64,000 bases of DNA. Source: Diploscapter coronatus (taxonomy: Eukaryota > Nematoda > Chromadorea > Rhabditida > Rhabditidae). The notes beneath the pieces are model-generated. The model made no database searches. It was given only the letters and a program-made list of their open reading frames with translations, and was not told where the DNA came from. The stretch is from positions 6,029,249 through 6,093,248 of the forward strand of contig OZ038423.1 of the NCBI GenBank assembly GCA_964036155.1, in the 5' to 3' direction. The position numbers and the translations under genes were made by a program. Positions 1 to 12,062 of this stretch are shown here, piece after piece (positions within the stretch are counted from its first letter, which is position 1; every line of letters begins with the position of its first letter).

Positions 1-1361
1 AGGAAAATTTTGAACAATGAACATAGCCTGTATTTTCTTATCAGTGTGCTAGAAATTCATGAAATTTTAAAACCGCCAAATCATTGGTTTTCGGCAACTT
101 ATTACTCTAGCAATTTCATGGAGAAACTTTGGAAAAATGGCAATAATAATCGTTGTCAGACGAAATGTATCATAACTCAGTCAGTCTTTTGCTCAGCGGC
201 ATTAAGCAAATCAGGATGAGCTGTGATTCATTTCATCAGGCTTTTAGTAAAAATATCAGCATAAAAGTGAAGTAGTGAGTATTGATAGCTAGACACTAGA
301 ATAACGATGCTAGTTAGTCATGATTTGAATATGAGTTACGTTATCTTGACTGCATATCTTGGAAGAAGAATCGCATGATTATTCTGTACAGATGAAAAAT
401 CTATATAGCCAGTTATATCATGTCTCTCTCTCGAATTGGACCATGAATATCACTGGTTACATATGTTTTTCAATCTGTTTGTTTAAAAGTTAGACAATTT
501 ATCATAGAGATAATGGATTGCTCCGTTATAGGATTTTTATAATTTTGCGTTCTAAGCTGTTATTGTCTGTTTACCTAGCTGATTAATAGTGCTTGTATTG
601 CATTATTATCTTGTGATTAGATCATGCTCAATAGTTCGGTTATTTGAAAGCTGAATTAACCTTGGTTGGATCACAGGTTTGCATGATAATATTGCTCCAG
701 TTCATTGGTAAATCATTCAATGACATGGCAATATTGTCAGGCGAACAAGCTAATAGTGCATATTCGAGGTTTTCACTATTTGAACTAGAAAATAAATTCA
801 CCGGGATAATAGTTTAGAACGATATTGCATAAGTAGTGGCTAGTGAGACCTGGAAGCTGAATAAAAATCTTAGTGATGGAGAGATTAATAGTGATAAATA
901 GGTGGAGCTTTGGGAAAAGGGGCGTTGACTATCAAAATGAGACTAACCAGAGAGTCCAAAATACGAAGGAAGTTAGACAAAAAGCGAGAGAAAAGAGAGG
1001 AAAAGTATGGGATAATCTGGTACATGGCTGCGTGACTTCTGACTGAGAAATGCGCAAAAAGCAGAAAGACAGCAGACTGTTAACGCGACTGATTTGAGAC
1101 AGATCGATTTCCTGCAGCGGCTGTAGCTATAGATACCTTTACATTCTATACGTTCAGACACTAATCCGCTACCCAATGCAAATGCCAACCACTCGAGCAA
1201 ATACAATTACAAGCATTTTTGGAAAGATATTAACTTTAAGAAAATTTTCACACACACACACACATACAATATCAAAACATGAAGATTACACAAATATGTA
1301 CACTTAGAGAAAACCAAAAATGAACGAAATCTTTACCGAAATTCCAAAGGAATAAATTCAG
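1..1361. other. No exon recognised (probable intron or upstream flank of the aminopeptidase)
   Basis: I looked here for the missing N-terminal exons of the aminopeptidase, above all the exon for the GAMEN substrate-binding motif, on the + strand and found none. The stretch is AT-rich with many stops in all frames. A short CA dinucleotide run lies near 1250. Because the first visible exon at 1362 starts in mid-codon, this stretch is best read as a long intron whose upstream exons lie outside the window. A 5'-truncated gene is the alternative. Confidence 0.5.
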
Positions 1362-4300
1362 TGGAGAGTTTCAGATACACCGCTTTCATGGTCGATCCAG
1401 ATTATGCAACAATCGACCAGAAAATCGTCGCAGCTTGGACGACTGCTCATGAAGTGCGGCAAATCTGACTCGAATTAAATATTCAGTAGCGAAAGTCTCG
1501 GGAAGAAAAAAAAGAATTTTAGATTAGATAGAGAACTCTTCAGTGAGCTGTGAGAAATTCCCATTTGCGAAAGAAATTTGACGAAAGAATGAAATCGCCT
1601 TTATTTGATGAAAGTTGCACGTATATATTCAGCCATAAATGCACAATGTGGCATAAGTAGCTATAAACTTCTAGTTTAATTTGCGCGCATTTCGTGCAAT
1701 TTCATTATACGCATTTCTGCAGGCTATCTAGAAACCTCAAGCCCTCAAACTATGCGAGATATGGTGAGGGATGGTAGGGAGAAGATTCCCTTCTCACACT
1801 ATTTCGCATGGCTTGAGGCTTCCAAGCTGCGCATTTGCAAGAAATTAAGAGCAGTAGTATCTTTATGTTGAACAAAACGAGTCAGCTTTGCCAAAGATAA
1901 CTTCAGACTGTCCATCAAGTAAGTTGTGGCAAGAGGACGATTGAATTCATATCTTATCTTCAGTGGTTTGGCGATTTGGTGACATTTTCCTGGTTCAACG
2001 ATTTGTTCCTGAACGAGGCATTTGCTCAGTACTTCATGTGGAATGTGCTCAACTATACAGACACAAGAACTCGATCATATATCGACGTAATATGTTCAAA
2101 TTTTAATGCTATGATATTTTGAAAATTAAAATACATCTGAAGCTTAGTGTTTTGAATGCTCAAGGTTATTAGTTTTTCTTAAAACTCCAGATTCTTAGAT
2201 TAAACCTAAAAATAGAAACGATCACTATTACCCAATATCTTATGATGCTGTGATAAATCGTCGGAGCTATTTTCTAAAAATTTAGAAATTCTTTTAACAA
2301 ATCCTAGGATTACATCAGAGCTCACTACAACATTTGGTCAATTGGAGATGATTGCGATAGAGATTCGAAACCTTTGAGATCAGACACTCCTCCACTCTTC
2401 AGCTATGCCCCCTACGATAAGGTGATATCATCATGAAACTGAAAATCATATGAAAATTTACTTCGAAAGTTAATCTGCTTCGTTCTTTCTCGTTTACATG
2501 AGCATTAAGAGTAAGAGCCACAGAGGATAGCTTTATCTAAACGTTGCTCGTACTTGGCTTATCCTAAATCATGTCATAATCTAAGGAAGTTTTTGAGATA
2601 AAAATGAAACGCTTAATCTGAAGTTTGAATAAGCTTATCACTATTCAAATAGTATATCCGCAAAAATGAAATCAATCTCTGAAGACGAACAAATTTAGGG
2701 TCCAGCTCTCTTACACATGATCGAACAGACCTTATCTTGGCGAGTGTTTATCGATGGACTGACGAATTATATCCAGAGTCATTTGTATGGAAACGCAGAT
2801 GCATACGACTTGTGGAAATCGTTGACTGATGTAAGAAAAGCAAGTTGATCATTTTGTTTTACTTATCAAATTTAGGAAGCTCAATCCAGAAATGTGTTGG
2901 GATGGGATGGGAAGCCATTGAATGTTACCGATTTCATGGAGGAATGGTCAAATAAGGTTAGAACTATAGCTTTGATTAGCAACTATGGATTTGGCATTCG
3001 AAGTTGACTTGTTCTACTACTACTACTACAACCTTGAAACTCATTAAAAATCCTTAGGTGTCCTACCCAACAATCATCATGTCCCAGCAGAGCGGAAATA
3101 TCGCATTCCAGCAGTCGAGTTGCCTGCAGCAGAGTTCTCCAGTCTCGTGGAAGATCCCACTTTGGGTTCAGAATTCTGGAAACGAAGGTCAATTCTCCTG
3201 ACTTCAAAAAATGTTCAAATTTTAGACATGAACTGGTTCTATGGTGATAGCGGCACGAATTCAGCCTGGACGTACCCAATTCCGACCAGCGGATTCAAAG
3301 TTATCAACTCGCGAGTTGTAGTAAGTTGCGAGAAAAATAATTCAAAATGTTCATTAACTCACTTTATGTTCCCCTTCGAGTAAAATACGACAATGTATCG
3401 CTGGATCTGATCAAGAAGCAGTTAACGTCGGACTACACTCAAATTCATGTGCATAGCAGAATGGGTCTTCTCTTTGATGGGCGACATTTCATCAAGTTCG
3501 TACTGATTCGATAGTCGTAATGCTGTAATCAGAACTGGAATTTTGATTTACTCAATCTTTACTAAATCTAAATTTTAAAAACTAGTTTGCGATCAAAAAT
3601 CTCGCCAGATCTCAAGCATAGCTTCTAAAATGCAATGTTAATTGATTCAGCACGGGTGATTACACGTGGCAAGATTGGTTAGATCTGACGATGTACATGG
3701 GCAGCGAGCAGGAATTCGGGCCGTTTGAAGTCGTGATGGACTACTGGAATGAACTGCTCTCGAGGTTCCGGTATGACTCGAATTTCCCGACGATCGTCAA
3801 ATATATCAACTCTGTCTCGACTTACGCCATGCAGAATATGCAGTGGTGCGATTCATGCACAAACGAATGGAAGCAAATGTAGGCCTTATTTTTATCATAT
3901 CGTAAAAGTGTGATAACTTCTCAATGGTTTTTTAAACTGATTCAAAACGTAAAAAATATATCGAAAAATTATATCGAGAACCGGGATCATGAACATAATG
4001 CAAGTTTTCGTCCGCAATCGCCATCCTAACATCATCCGAACTTTTATTTTCTGAAAAAAACACAACTCTTCAGCGATTTAAGATGTAAAGGAATTTCTAT
4101 ATATCCAAATTTGCAAACTGCAATGAAAATAACTGCAGAATAATAATAAAAGCACCAACAGTATATCTAAGCCCAAAGGCCTCTTATATTCCACACCCAC
4201 TTTTCTTTCCCCTACCTCGCCTCAAAAGGGGTATGGAGTACAAAAGGACAAATACACAAATAGCTAATTTTTCAGGGTGTTTTCACGCTACATCACCTCG

Positions 4301-5828
4301 CTGTCATGTCGAATGGGCAACTCTGTCTGTCTGAACGAGGCTACCAACAGATTCTTCGCATTCAAGAACAACTGCACCGATTTCAACGCAGGAACTTCCA
4401 CATGCAATCCGTTAGTTTTATCACGAATTTTCCCTATCGAAGTTCGGCGACAAAACTCTTTTTAACTTATCTCCTTTCCAGAATAATCCCGGATTTCCGT
4501 CGGTATGCCTATTGTTATGGCGCCTCGTCAGAGCCCCAAAATGCAGCTTCATTCCTCTACAAGCACATGAATTATTTCCAAACGAAAGCCATCTACTTCA
4601 ATCGGGATTTCGATAATCTCCTCTTTGCATTAAGCTGTGTCAACTATTATGACGCTATGAAACCGTGAGAAGATTTAAACTTATCTCCATATCAAGTCCA
4701 AAAGTTCAAAGTTGTTTGATAAATTGAAAATTTACTGCTTTAAGAATAAGAAAACGAAAATGAATGTATGAAAATAACTCAGATACCTCGACATGGCAAT
4801 AAATGGTCAGCTGGATACAGATCTAATTTATTACACAGGATTTAACGATAACTCCGGGAAAATTCTATGGAATTACTTCCAGAGCAATACCACAAATGTA
4901 ATAATTTGCCCGAAAAAATTCAGTGCTTTGAGCTGTCCGATGCCATTTGTTCGGAATATTTGTATAGACTCTTTCCTAAGCATTATTTTAAAGATATTTC
5001 TTTACAGTAATTTTTTTTAAGTTATCCCTCACATTCCTGTAAGAGGGAATTTTAAGAAAGTATTCACAAAATTAGTTAATACTAATTTTATGTCCATTTT
5101 CGAGGGGCTTCGCCGGACTAGGCATAGAGAGGGCAAAGCACTGAATTTATATAAGCTTTTCAGGTCGTAAATTCACCATATCCATTCTCGTATTTCGTTA
5201 CGAATATGGCTAGAGATTGGTCGACAGACGATCAGTTAAAATCGGTAGGATTACAAATATTTGAAAAAATCAACTATTTCAAGCTTATTTTTAAGATTTT
5301 TAATAGAACATCAGCTCCTTATCAGATTCTTTGTAAATTTTTTAAAACTTTATTGTTTTACCTGTATGATGCGTATTTTATCCGCAAAATATAAAATTCA
5401 AGCTAAAGCGGATGATTTTGTCCTAAATTTTAAATAAGATTTCGAAAATTTTTCGTACGCTCTTCTAGGTCGAACTTTTGTAGGCGTAAACTACTGGCCA
5501 AAATCATGTTTATTAAAATGTTCTAATTTTTTGCAAATCTTCACCACTATTTAAGTCTAGATTTGATTGGGCTATAAAAATTTTAAATTGAACTTCTTCA
5601 TTACAACTTTTCAACTTTATAACTTCTCTTCAAATTTCGAAACAATGGCATTGTTAAATTTGCATCATTAAGCTGAACGACTTTCTCACCGACCCGAATT
5701 ACAACTACCTGACTGATGCCGATAAAGCTGCATGGCAGAATGCTATCAATATGGCGACTGATAATAAGAATTGGCTCAGCAGAAATTCCGCTAGTATAAT
5801 AAATTGGATCACTAATCATATCAATTAA
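1362..5828 (+). CDS. M1-family zinc aminopeptidase (aminopeptidase N-like), 3' part, 15 exons, 5' end missing
   Basis: Peptidase that removes N-terminal residues, usually a membrane or secreted ectoenzyme. Exons: 1362-1453, 1907-1918, 1964-2086, 2308-2421, 2699-2830, 2876-2956, 3058-3187, 3226-3324, 3381-3495, 3651-3878, 4276-4410, 4482-4664, 4783-4897, 5164-5244 and 5673-5828. All phases agree and give about 597 residues. The zinc site reads HETVH, then 18 residues, then the E of NEAFAQYF, so HExxH-x18-E is complete. Later exons match the M1 body (KGPALLHMIEQ, NADAYDLWKSL, SYPTI, a W-x-IPLW strand) and the ERAP1_C-like helical half, with paired cysteines around CRMGNSVC. The GAMEN exon and everything before it are not seen. 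The zinc motif is split over a 12-nt microexon. The donor at 3325 is weak, and a better GTAAGT four bases upstream would shift the frame. Family assignment is firm; the exact member is not. Confidence 0.9.
1731..1823. repeat. Palindromic MITE copy C (ACGAAATAGTA family), in the intron before the microexon
   Basis: The two arms are imperfect inverted copies. CCTCAAGCC and ATGCGAGATATGGTGAGGG on the left pair with CCCTTCTCACACTATTTCGCAT and GGCTTGAGG on the right, leaving an 8-base bulge on the left. The core TGCGAAATAGT (read on the - strand) is shared with the copies near 11.7, 27.5 and 47.5 kb, but this is the most diverged copy. It lies in the intron between the aminopeptidase exons 1362-1453 and 1907-1918 and would fold into a strong hairpin in the pre-mRNA. 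Confidence 0.6.
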
Positions 5829-6474
5829 ATAGGAAGTTAATGGTTTTCTACAAGTCTGTAATATATTGAATTTATTTATTTATCACGGGCAATAAACAAT
5901 TACAACAAATATCGATATCGTTTGTGGTAATACGACGAATTTATAAATACGGATTAAATTAGAAATAAATACAACCATCAAAGAAGCATGAAATGACGAC
6001 ATCAATCTTGAAAATTTTAGCCCAAAGCTAAACTGCCATCAATCTCATACTCCGAATTGAAGAAACGTGAAGTGCAAATTTGTAACATGTGATTAGATAT
6101 CATATCGAAATCATTTCAAATCAAACCAAGGTAAAATAAAATAAAAGCAGCCACGAATATCGAATAATAGAGATCCTTATGTATGTTCAAACAAGTTCAA
6201 CCAATTGCAACAGGAGACATAAATTACGAACGACGTTTGGATTTTGCTGAAATTAAGTTATCTTTTGAATAATACAAATATTTAGGTAATTGGAAATAAT
6301 ACTCATAGCATCGTTATGTGGAAAAATGGATAGGGTTTACCAGGAATAAACGCCTATAGTGACGGTGTGATCAAATCAAGATCTATCTTCATTATCAGCT
6401 GAAATGCTCTCCATTTATTCCCGTCATTTAGTGTTACAGTTAAAGAAATATCCATCTTTTCATGCCATAAAATG
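5829..6474. other. Intergenic space between two convergent genes, with poly(A) signals for both
   Basis: An AATAAA at 5891-5896 lies about 60 bases after the aminopeptidase stop codon. On the other strand an AATAAA (TTTATT at 6414-6419) lies about 60 bases after the stop of the lysine-rich gene. No gene is visible between them; the tail-to-tail arrangement explains the short spacing. Confidence 0.55.
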
Positions 6475-8968
6475 CTACGGTATAATTTTTGCTAGATTAT
6501 CATAATTTCAAAAAGTTTATCTCTTACCTGCATTCTTCTTAGCAGCTGGCAGCTTGACGACTTTTCCCTTCTTTGCAGGCTTAGCCTTCGCTGCTTTCTT
6601 AGCCTTCTGTTTAGGAGCAGCCTTTGCTTTGGGAGCATATTTCGCTTTAGGAGTTGGAGTAGGAGCTTCTGCGGCATCGGAAGCTTCAGCATTCTCGGTC
6701 TTTTCAACTTTAGCCTTCTAAAAATTTCAATTTTATTTAATTTCATAGAATTGTATTGAAGTTGAAAGCATCAGAATCACTTGTCCTGAGGAAACATATT
6801 CTTCGTAAGTTCGAATCTATCCATTTAGAGACTAAAAAGAAACTTTGGAGACGATATTCTTCTTATCTACCCTATCAATATTTTAAACTTTTAACTTGTA
6901 AAGTTTAAATCGCTTATCATGAAGTCAAAAGACATCGGACAATACCGTTATATTAGGAGGTTGTTAGCTTAGATCTTTGCCATAATCACTTCTTTAAATT
7001 TAGAAAGCTCTCATCCAATTCTGATGTATTTTCAAGCTGATCTTCACTGTACTAGCTATAGGATATGGTGTTAAGAGTTTCAGTTTATTTCAAATCACTT
7101 TATTCATACCTTAGCTGGAGGAGGCTTAGCAGCAGCCTTCTTCTTGCGAATTCCTCCTTTTCGCACCAGTTTAGGAGCCGGTGCTGGCTTGGCTTTAATC
7201 TTCTCGGTTGCTGACGAGGCTGCAGCTCTGTTCGATTTCCTAAACTCGTAGTCTTGAAATGGTAATATCATCGCAAGAAATGAGGCTGTTGCCATGGATT
7301 ACAACTCCCGTTTACCTCATTAGTACAAATTAGTGAGTAGTGAGTCATGAGATGAGATATAATGGGCAGTGCTACATCAATGCTCACTCTTACCTGGTAG
7401 GCTCAGCAGGAGGTGGTCTGTCAGCCTTGGGCGTGCGTGGCTTTCTCTCTTTAGGGGCAGCGCCCTCTTTCTTCGTGTTGGCCGCCGTTTTTGCTGTTTC
7501 GGTGGCCGGCTCCGGCTGCTCGGCACTCGTTTCCTCTGCGACCTCTGCGGTGGTCGTCTCTACCTCGGTAGCTGCCGGCTTCGGGTCGGCAGGCACTTCA
7601 GCGATCACTGGGAGCGGATCGGCAATAGCAATCTGGACGGGTGGCGGCTGAGGTGTTGATGCTGGCCTAGAATTTTCGCACTTACAAGGAAATCGATTGA
7701 TTTGGTGAGGTGAATTATTCAATATTTTTTTACAGGGCCAACTATTAGTTAGTTCATAAAATTCTTCGGATATAAATTTTCTACGCAAGTTCATATCTCT
7801 ATAGTATATGCTAAATGAAAAAGTACCAGATGCTTACTTCGGTACATTTAGGACATGGGAAAACAGGCAAGCGCGCCAAAGTCATGGAAACAGAATGGCA
7901 GCAAAAAGCAGAGAGGCCAATCATACCATTTCTTGAGCTTCTGGACGAGATATGCGACCCTACAGAAATTCGGATCCATTGAGGATAAGCAGATCGCGAG
8001 ATGAAATTAGACCTGGCTGATGTGTCTTGAGACTAGGAAGGAATTGAAGGAGGACTTGTGATGAGCAGAGCCACATGAAGGAGGAACAGAGCGAGTAATC
8101 CACAAAAGTCAAAGGCCTAACGGAAATTAGGAGTGGTGAATCTCGCAAAATCTCCATGGAACTTGGGAAATCCACGGAAATTGAAAAGACTTTTTCAAGC
8201 ATCAAATCAGATTGTGTGGGCTAAACGCGAGCTAAGTGCGGATTTAGAATGATGCAGAGTCTTGCAAAGCGCATTTAAATTCAAAAAGAAAATTGTCGAA
8301 TAGAATGAAGGGGTCGAGACTGATAGATTGATACTAATAAGGGCAGGGTGTGTGAGCGAGAGTGTACAATAACTGCTATCAGAATGACCGAAATGGAATG
8401 ATAGATTGTGCGGAAAGTAGCGATAAAACGAAAGATCATACAAAAGTGCATGATGCAGAGAAAAAGAAAAAGGAGAAATATGAACGGGGTTTGGAGAGAA
8501 GAGAAAGGAAAGGGCCGTTAGCCAAGTATTGATTGTTTGTGCTTCGCTGCAAAAGGCCGAATGCGAATGCAGGCGATGAATCGCTGTAAATTGAAGATTG
8601 AAGAGAAGAAAAGAGAACATTCGATCGGTTTGATTGTTTTATGCATAGAAAAAAGAAAAATCGAAAACTGTTCTGAGTTTCATATTGAAAATTCGCAAAT
8701 AAGACAACTCGTGACTTTCGAAAATCGACGAACGGAAGAGACTTCTAGAACTCACTTTGGCTCAACGGCTTTCTCTGCCTGTGCAACTGGTTCGCTAACA
8801 GCTCGGGGAGATTCAACCTAAATTGTCCATGAGCGTTATCATAAATCACTTTCTGCAAACCTTTGGCACTAATTCTTCAGTTTCCATCGATTCCTCCTTC
8901 TCCTCCTTGGAGGACTCGCTCTCGATGGCTGCAGTCGGCACGGGGGCTGGCTCGATCTCGATTTCCAT
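6475..8968 (-). CDS. Lysine/alanine/proline-rich protein with acidic N-terminus, 259 aa, 6 exons
   Basis: Family not recognised. Exons (reading down): 8968-8861, 8817-8756, 7666-7394, 7239-7110, 6717-6528 and 6491-6475, all phase-consistent. The start MEIEIEPAPVPTAA is acidic and the next 20 residues are Glu/Ala-rich. The third exon is Pro/Glu/Ala/Thr-rich and ends in KERKPRTPKADRPP, which resembles a weak AT-hook or nuclear signal. The last third is dense in Lys, Ala and Pro (AAKPPPAKKAKVEK, KAKKAAKAKPAKKGK), much like a histone H1 tail, and the protein ends AKIIP. No globular domain, winged helix or membrane segment is visible, so it is probably disordered and perhaps nuclear; that is inference. 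The 17-nt final exon is the least certain part. The intron at 8818-8860 is 43 nt. Confidence 0.75.
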
Positions 8969-9383
8969 CTTTCAAAGCAATTTGACTGGCTCAATTAAAC
9001 CTGCAAACTGGACAACTGCCAAAATGTACCGACCAAATTCAAAACAAGCGAATTTTGGCTGATAGAAGGGAAAAAAATGAATGGAAATGAGGGAGAGTTC
9101 GCTCTCAAATCGATAAATAATGCGAGTAAAGGGAGAAAAGAGGAAGAAGGTCGAGAGAAATAGAGAAAGGACATTGGATTGAGGGAGAGAGGGGAGAGCC
9201 TAGAGAGGGAATGGGGGTAGAGAGGAAAGAAAGGGAGAGGTAAAGGGACAAGAGAGAAGAGTCGAAAATAGAGTAGATGCAAACAACCCAACCAACTCTT
9301 CCCAACACAATGCACCAGCTACGTAGAATGTGGAAAGTGAGAATGTTAGGGAATGGGAATGGGGGCTAGGGGCTAAGAGAGAA

Positions 9384-9406
9384 CAGCACAGCACTGTGCT
9401 GTGCTG
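9384..9406. promoter_or_regulatory. Perfect 23-bp palindrome (11-bp arms, 1-base centre) upstream of the lysine-rich gene
   Basis: CAGCACAGCAC, one T, then GTGCTGTGCTG. The arms are exact reverse complements. It lies about 415 bases upstream of the start codon at 8968, at the edge of the polypurine stretch. It could be a dimer binding site or a short hairpin; nothing in the sequence decides between them. Confidence 0.4.
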
Positions 9407-11630
9407 CTGCTTCCATTTCTTTTGCCTTCCTCTGTCATGCCCTTTGTTTGAAAGAGATACGCTACCAGACAACGAAAGAAAGAGATCCCATAAGCAGTTA
9501 CAAAATAACACAACCAATTAACCGAGCAAAACAGATTACGAAACAAATACGCATGTTTTCGAAAAAAAAACACGTTGAATAAACCCAGAAAAGATGGAGG
9601 AAAAGAATTGGGGAAGAAGAAATACGGACTGCTGCATGAGATTTTCGAGTTCAAGGACACAGATATACTCACTCATCTCCATGTTCAATGCGCTATTTCA
9701 TTGTGCGAAATAAAAACACGAGTCTAGGTTATAATCGAACACAACTTTGTTTCAATTGCATTGAGCTTTTCCAGGAAAAAATCTCTCCGACGAAAGAGTT
9801 TCGATCATTGATCTGATGAAAATGTTCAACTGTAAAGTGCATGAGCAGCGGATATTCACTGAGTTTTACCTTCTATTTTATTCTTCAATCATATTATATA
9901 TATGCATCTTTTCCGAACAGATGTTTATTTTAGAATATCTTTTAAAAATCATAACAATGTATTTAACATTGGTATGCAATGGCGCTCACTTTACTTTTCA
10001 AAAAGCCTGATTTTCAATTAAAGTTCATACTATAAAATGATATAGGCACATAGTACAGTATGAGTTGCTTTTAGACATTGAAATGTGGTCAGGTTAATGC
10101 GAGTAACTAAATCGAATAATATAGTACTTGAATTATAATACGCTACAGTTAGGTGCTTTTTCAGATATTCACTCTCAGAATTTCAAAAATGTAGCCATTT
10201 GCAACGTTTGTACTGTTAATTCACTTTGAGGCCTCATTATAAACGTCATTTTGCCTGAATTTCCATGCTTTGGGATATCGAGGTCGTGTATGATCGAAAA
10301 TTGGTCATCACTTATATTGCTAACAACTTTGAATCACGATTCCCTGAACCTCGGATAGAAATAAGGCACATGCATTGTTGCTATAGTCTAGGAAACACTA
10401 CGCAACCATATGAGACTCGTAAGAAAGAATCATATGAATAAAGCGATTTGTATTTTCCAATTTCTTACAATACTGAACTCTCCGGACTATGCCCAAGGAT
10501 TGCTGAAAACTGAATAGAACGCTCCGTCTGATCACAATTGAAAAATGCAACGCAGGATATGGTTTTCGCATGCATCCTTTATGCATTGTTCCTCGAAACT
10601 GCCCATTACAAATGATCATTTATTTCTTACAAGTAGGCCTTGATTCGAATTTACTTACTCCAACTTGTAGTCTTTTTTCTATGAAAGTAAACTCAGGTAG
10701 GTTCAGTGTGTATTAGTTTCCCTGCTCAAAAGAAGATCGACAATTTTGACGGATGCGCCTTCTCGCCTCTCTCAGAGCAAAACCTGAAGCTGTCTTCACA
10801 CGCAGCTTTGCCTTTCTACTAGTAAAGAGTGACTGCAGTAATTATGCAGGTCACTTAATTCCCGACCCCGCCTCGCCGAGCTTCTCACAGAACCGAAGAT
10901 TCAGTCAACTTTTGCAGCTTTCATCACCACTCATTTATTCATTCATTATGGGTGCTTATTCTATTTTGGAGTGGGTTGATTTTCCGATGATGAGGAATTT
11001 ATAAATGCTTCATTCGATTTTTTTCTTCGAATTCAATACCAAAAGCTTCTTTGATCAAAGAGTTTCTCTCGAACATTAGATGATTAACAAGAGTTCAATT
11101 TTAATTGCTTCTAATTAGATCTACGAAAGTTCTTATGAAATCACCCCATTTCTCGCCCTTACTCTTCTTATGCTCATCGTTTGGTTTTCAATTGGGTTCC
11201 CTTTTCGAAGATATTTTCGGCGTGTTTTTGTGGATGTTAACAAATTCGTCCAAAGCTGTATTTATCCGTTTTTCTTGGCTCCAAATTCGTCATCATCTCC
11301 ATTTTCGCCTATTTTTAGTTGGTATCATCTAATCTCAAAATTTAGAAGATTTTTTTAACCCTTTTTCGAAAACTAATATGCGATACATCAAAGCTAGTCT
11401 CCTTCCTTTCATATTATCTTTCATAGAATATTCTTATAAATTCAATCTAAATCTCGTGTTATTAGAGTATTTTCTCGTTCGTGTCCATTATATTGATTGG
11501 AATTTGGATTATGATTTGTTTTTATAGAATGTTCGTTGATTACAAACACATTCAACATATTGAGATTTATCAAATAGGTGAAAATTAAAGAGCAAAAATC
11601 CGAAATTTAAAAAATACAAATAAAATAAAT

Positions 11631-11760
11631 GACAACTTGGAAGAGTAGTAGTCTCGTAACATCGTATGCAAAATAGTATAGGATTTTTAAGGAAAGATGC
11701 TCTTCCTTTACTATTTCGTATACAACGATTCAACTATTGCGACTACTTTTCAAGGTTGCC
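11631..11760. repeat. Palindromic MITE copy A (ACGAAATAGTA family)
   Basis: The outer ends GACAACTTGG and CAAGGTTGCC are near-inverted copies, and the whole 130 bp folds on itself. On the - strand it reads GGCAACCTTGAAAAGTAGTC, later TATACGAAATAGTA. It is clearly homologous over about 50 bp to the copy at 27480-27607, which also begins GGCAACC and carries GCAATAGTTG and ACGAAATAGTA. The flanks are AAATAaat and AAATAgac, so any target duplication has decayed. No coding capacity. Confidence 0.7.
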
Positions 11761-12062
11761 AAATAGACACATTCAAATTACTTTTGAAATACACGCAAAA
11801 TAATATATGAAATGCGCAGCCATGACCTATTACTGATGAAAAGGTTAAAAATGTATGTTCTATCTATCGATATATGTTGCAAATTTGTATATCTTCGTTA
11901 CCCTGCTGATATGTATGAATTATCTGCACATTAAATTATGTTTTTCTATTCTTAAGAAATTTTATCATAATCGTAAAGAAATATTTTTAATCTGCTAAAC
12001 GAATAAATTCTAACTCGATTCACACAAACTATTTCACACCTTCTTCAATTTGGGGAATTTTT

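Larger units (their letters stand above)
8969..12062. other. Intergenic: upstream region of the lysine-rich gene; polypurine stretch, palindrome and one MITE
   Basis: No convincing exon on either strand. From about 9060 to 9260 the + strand is strongly purine-rich (GGGAGAG, GAGAGAAGAG), that is CT-rich on the strand of the gene starting at 8968, a common look for nematode upstream DNA. A perfect 23-bp palindrome follows at 9384-9406 and a palindromic MITE at 11631-11760. The rest (9.7-11.6 kb, 11.8-12.0 kb) is AT-rich, with only short ORFs of skewed composition. Confidence 0.5.
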
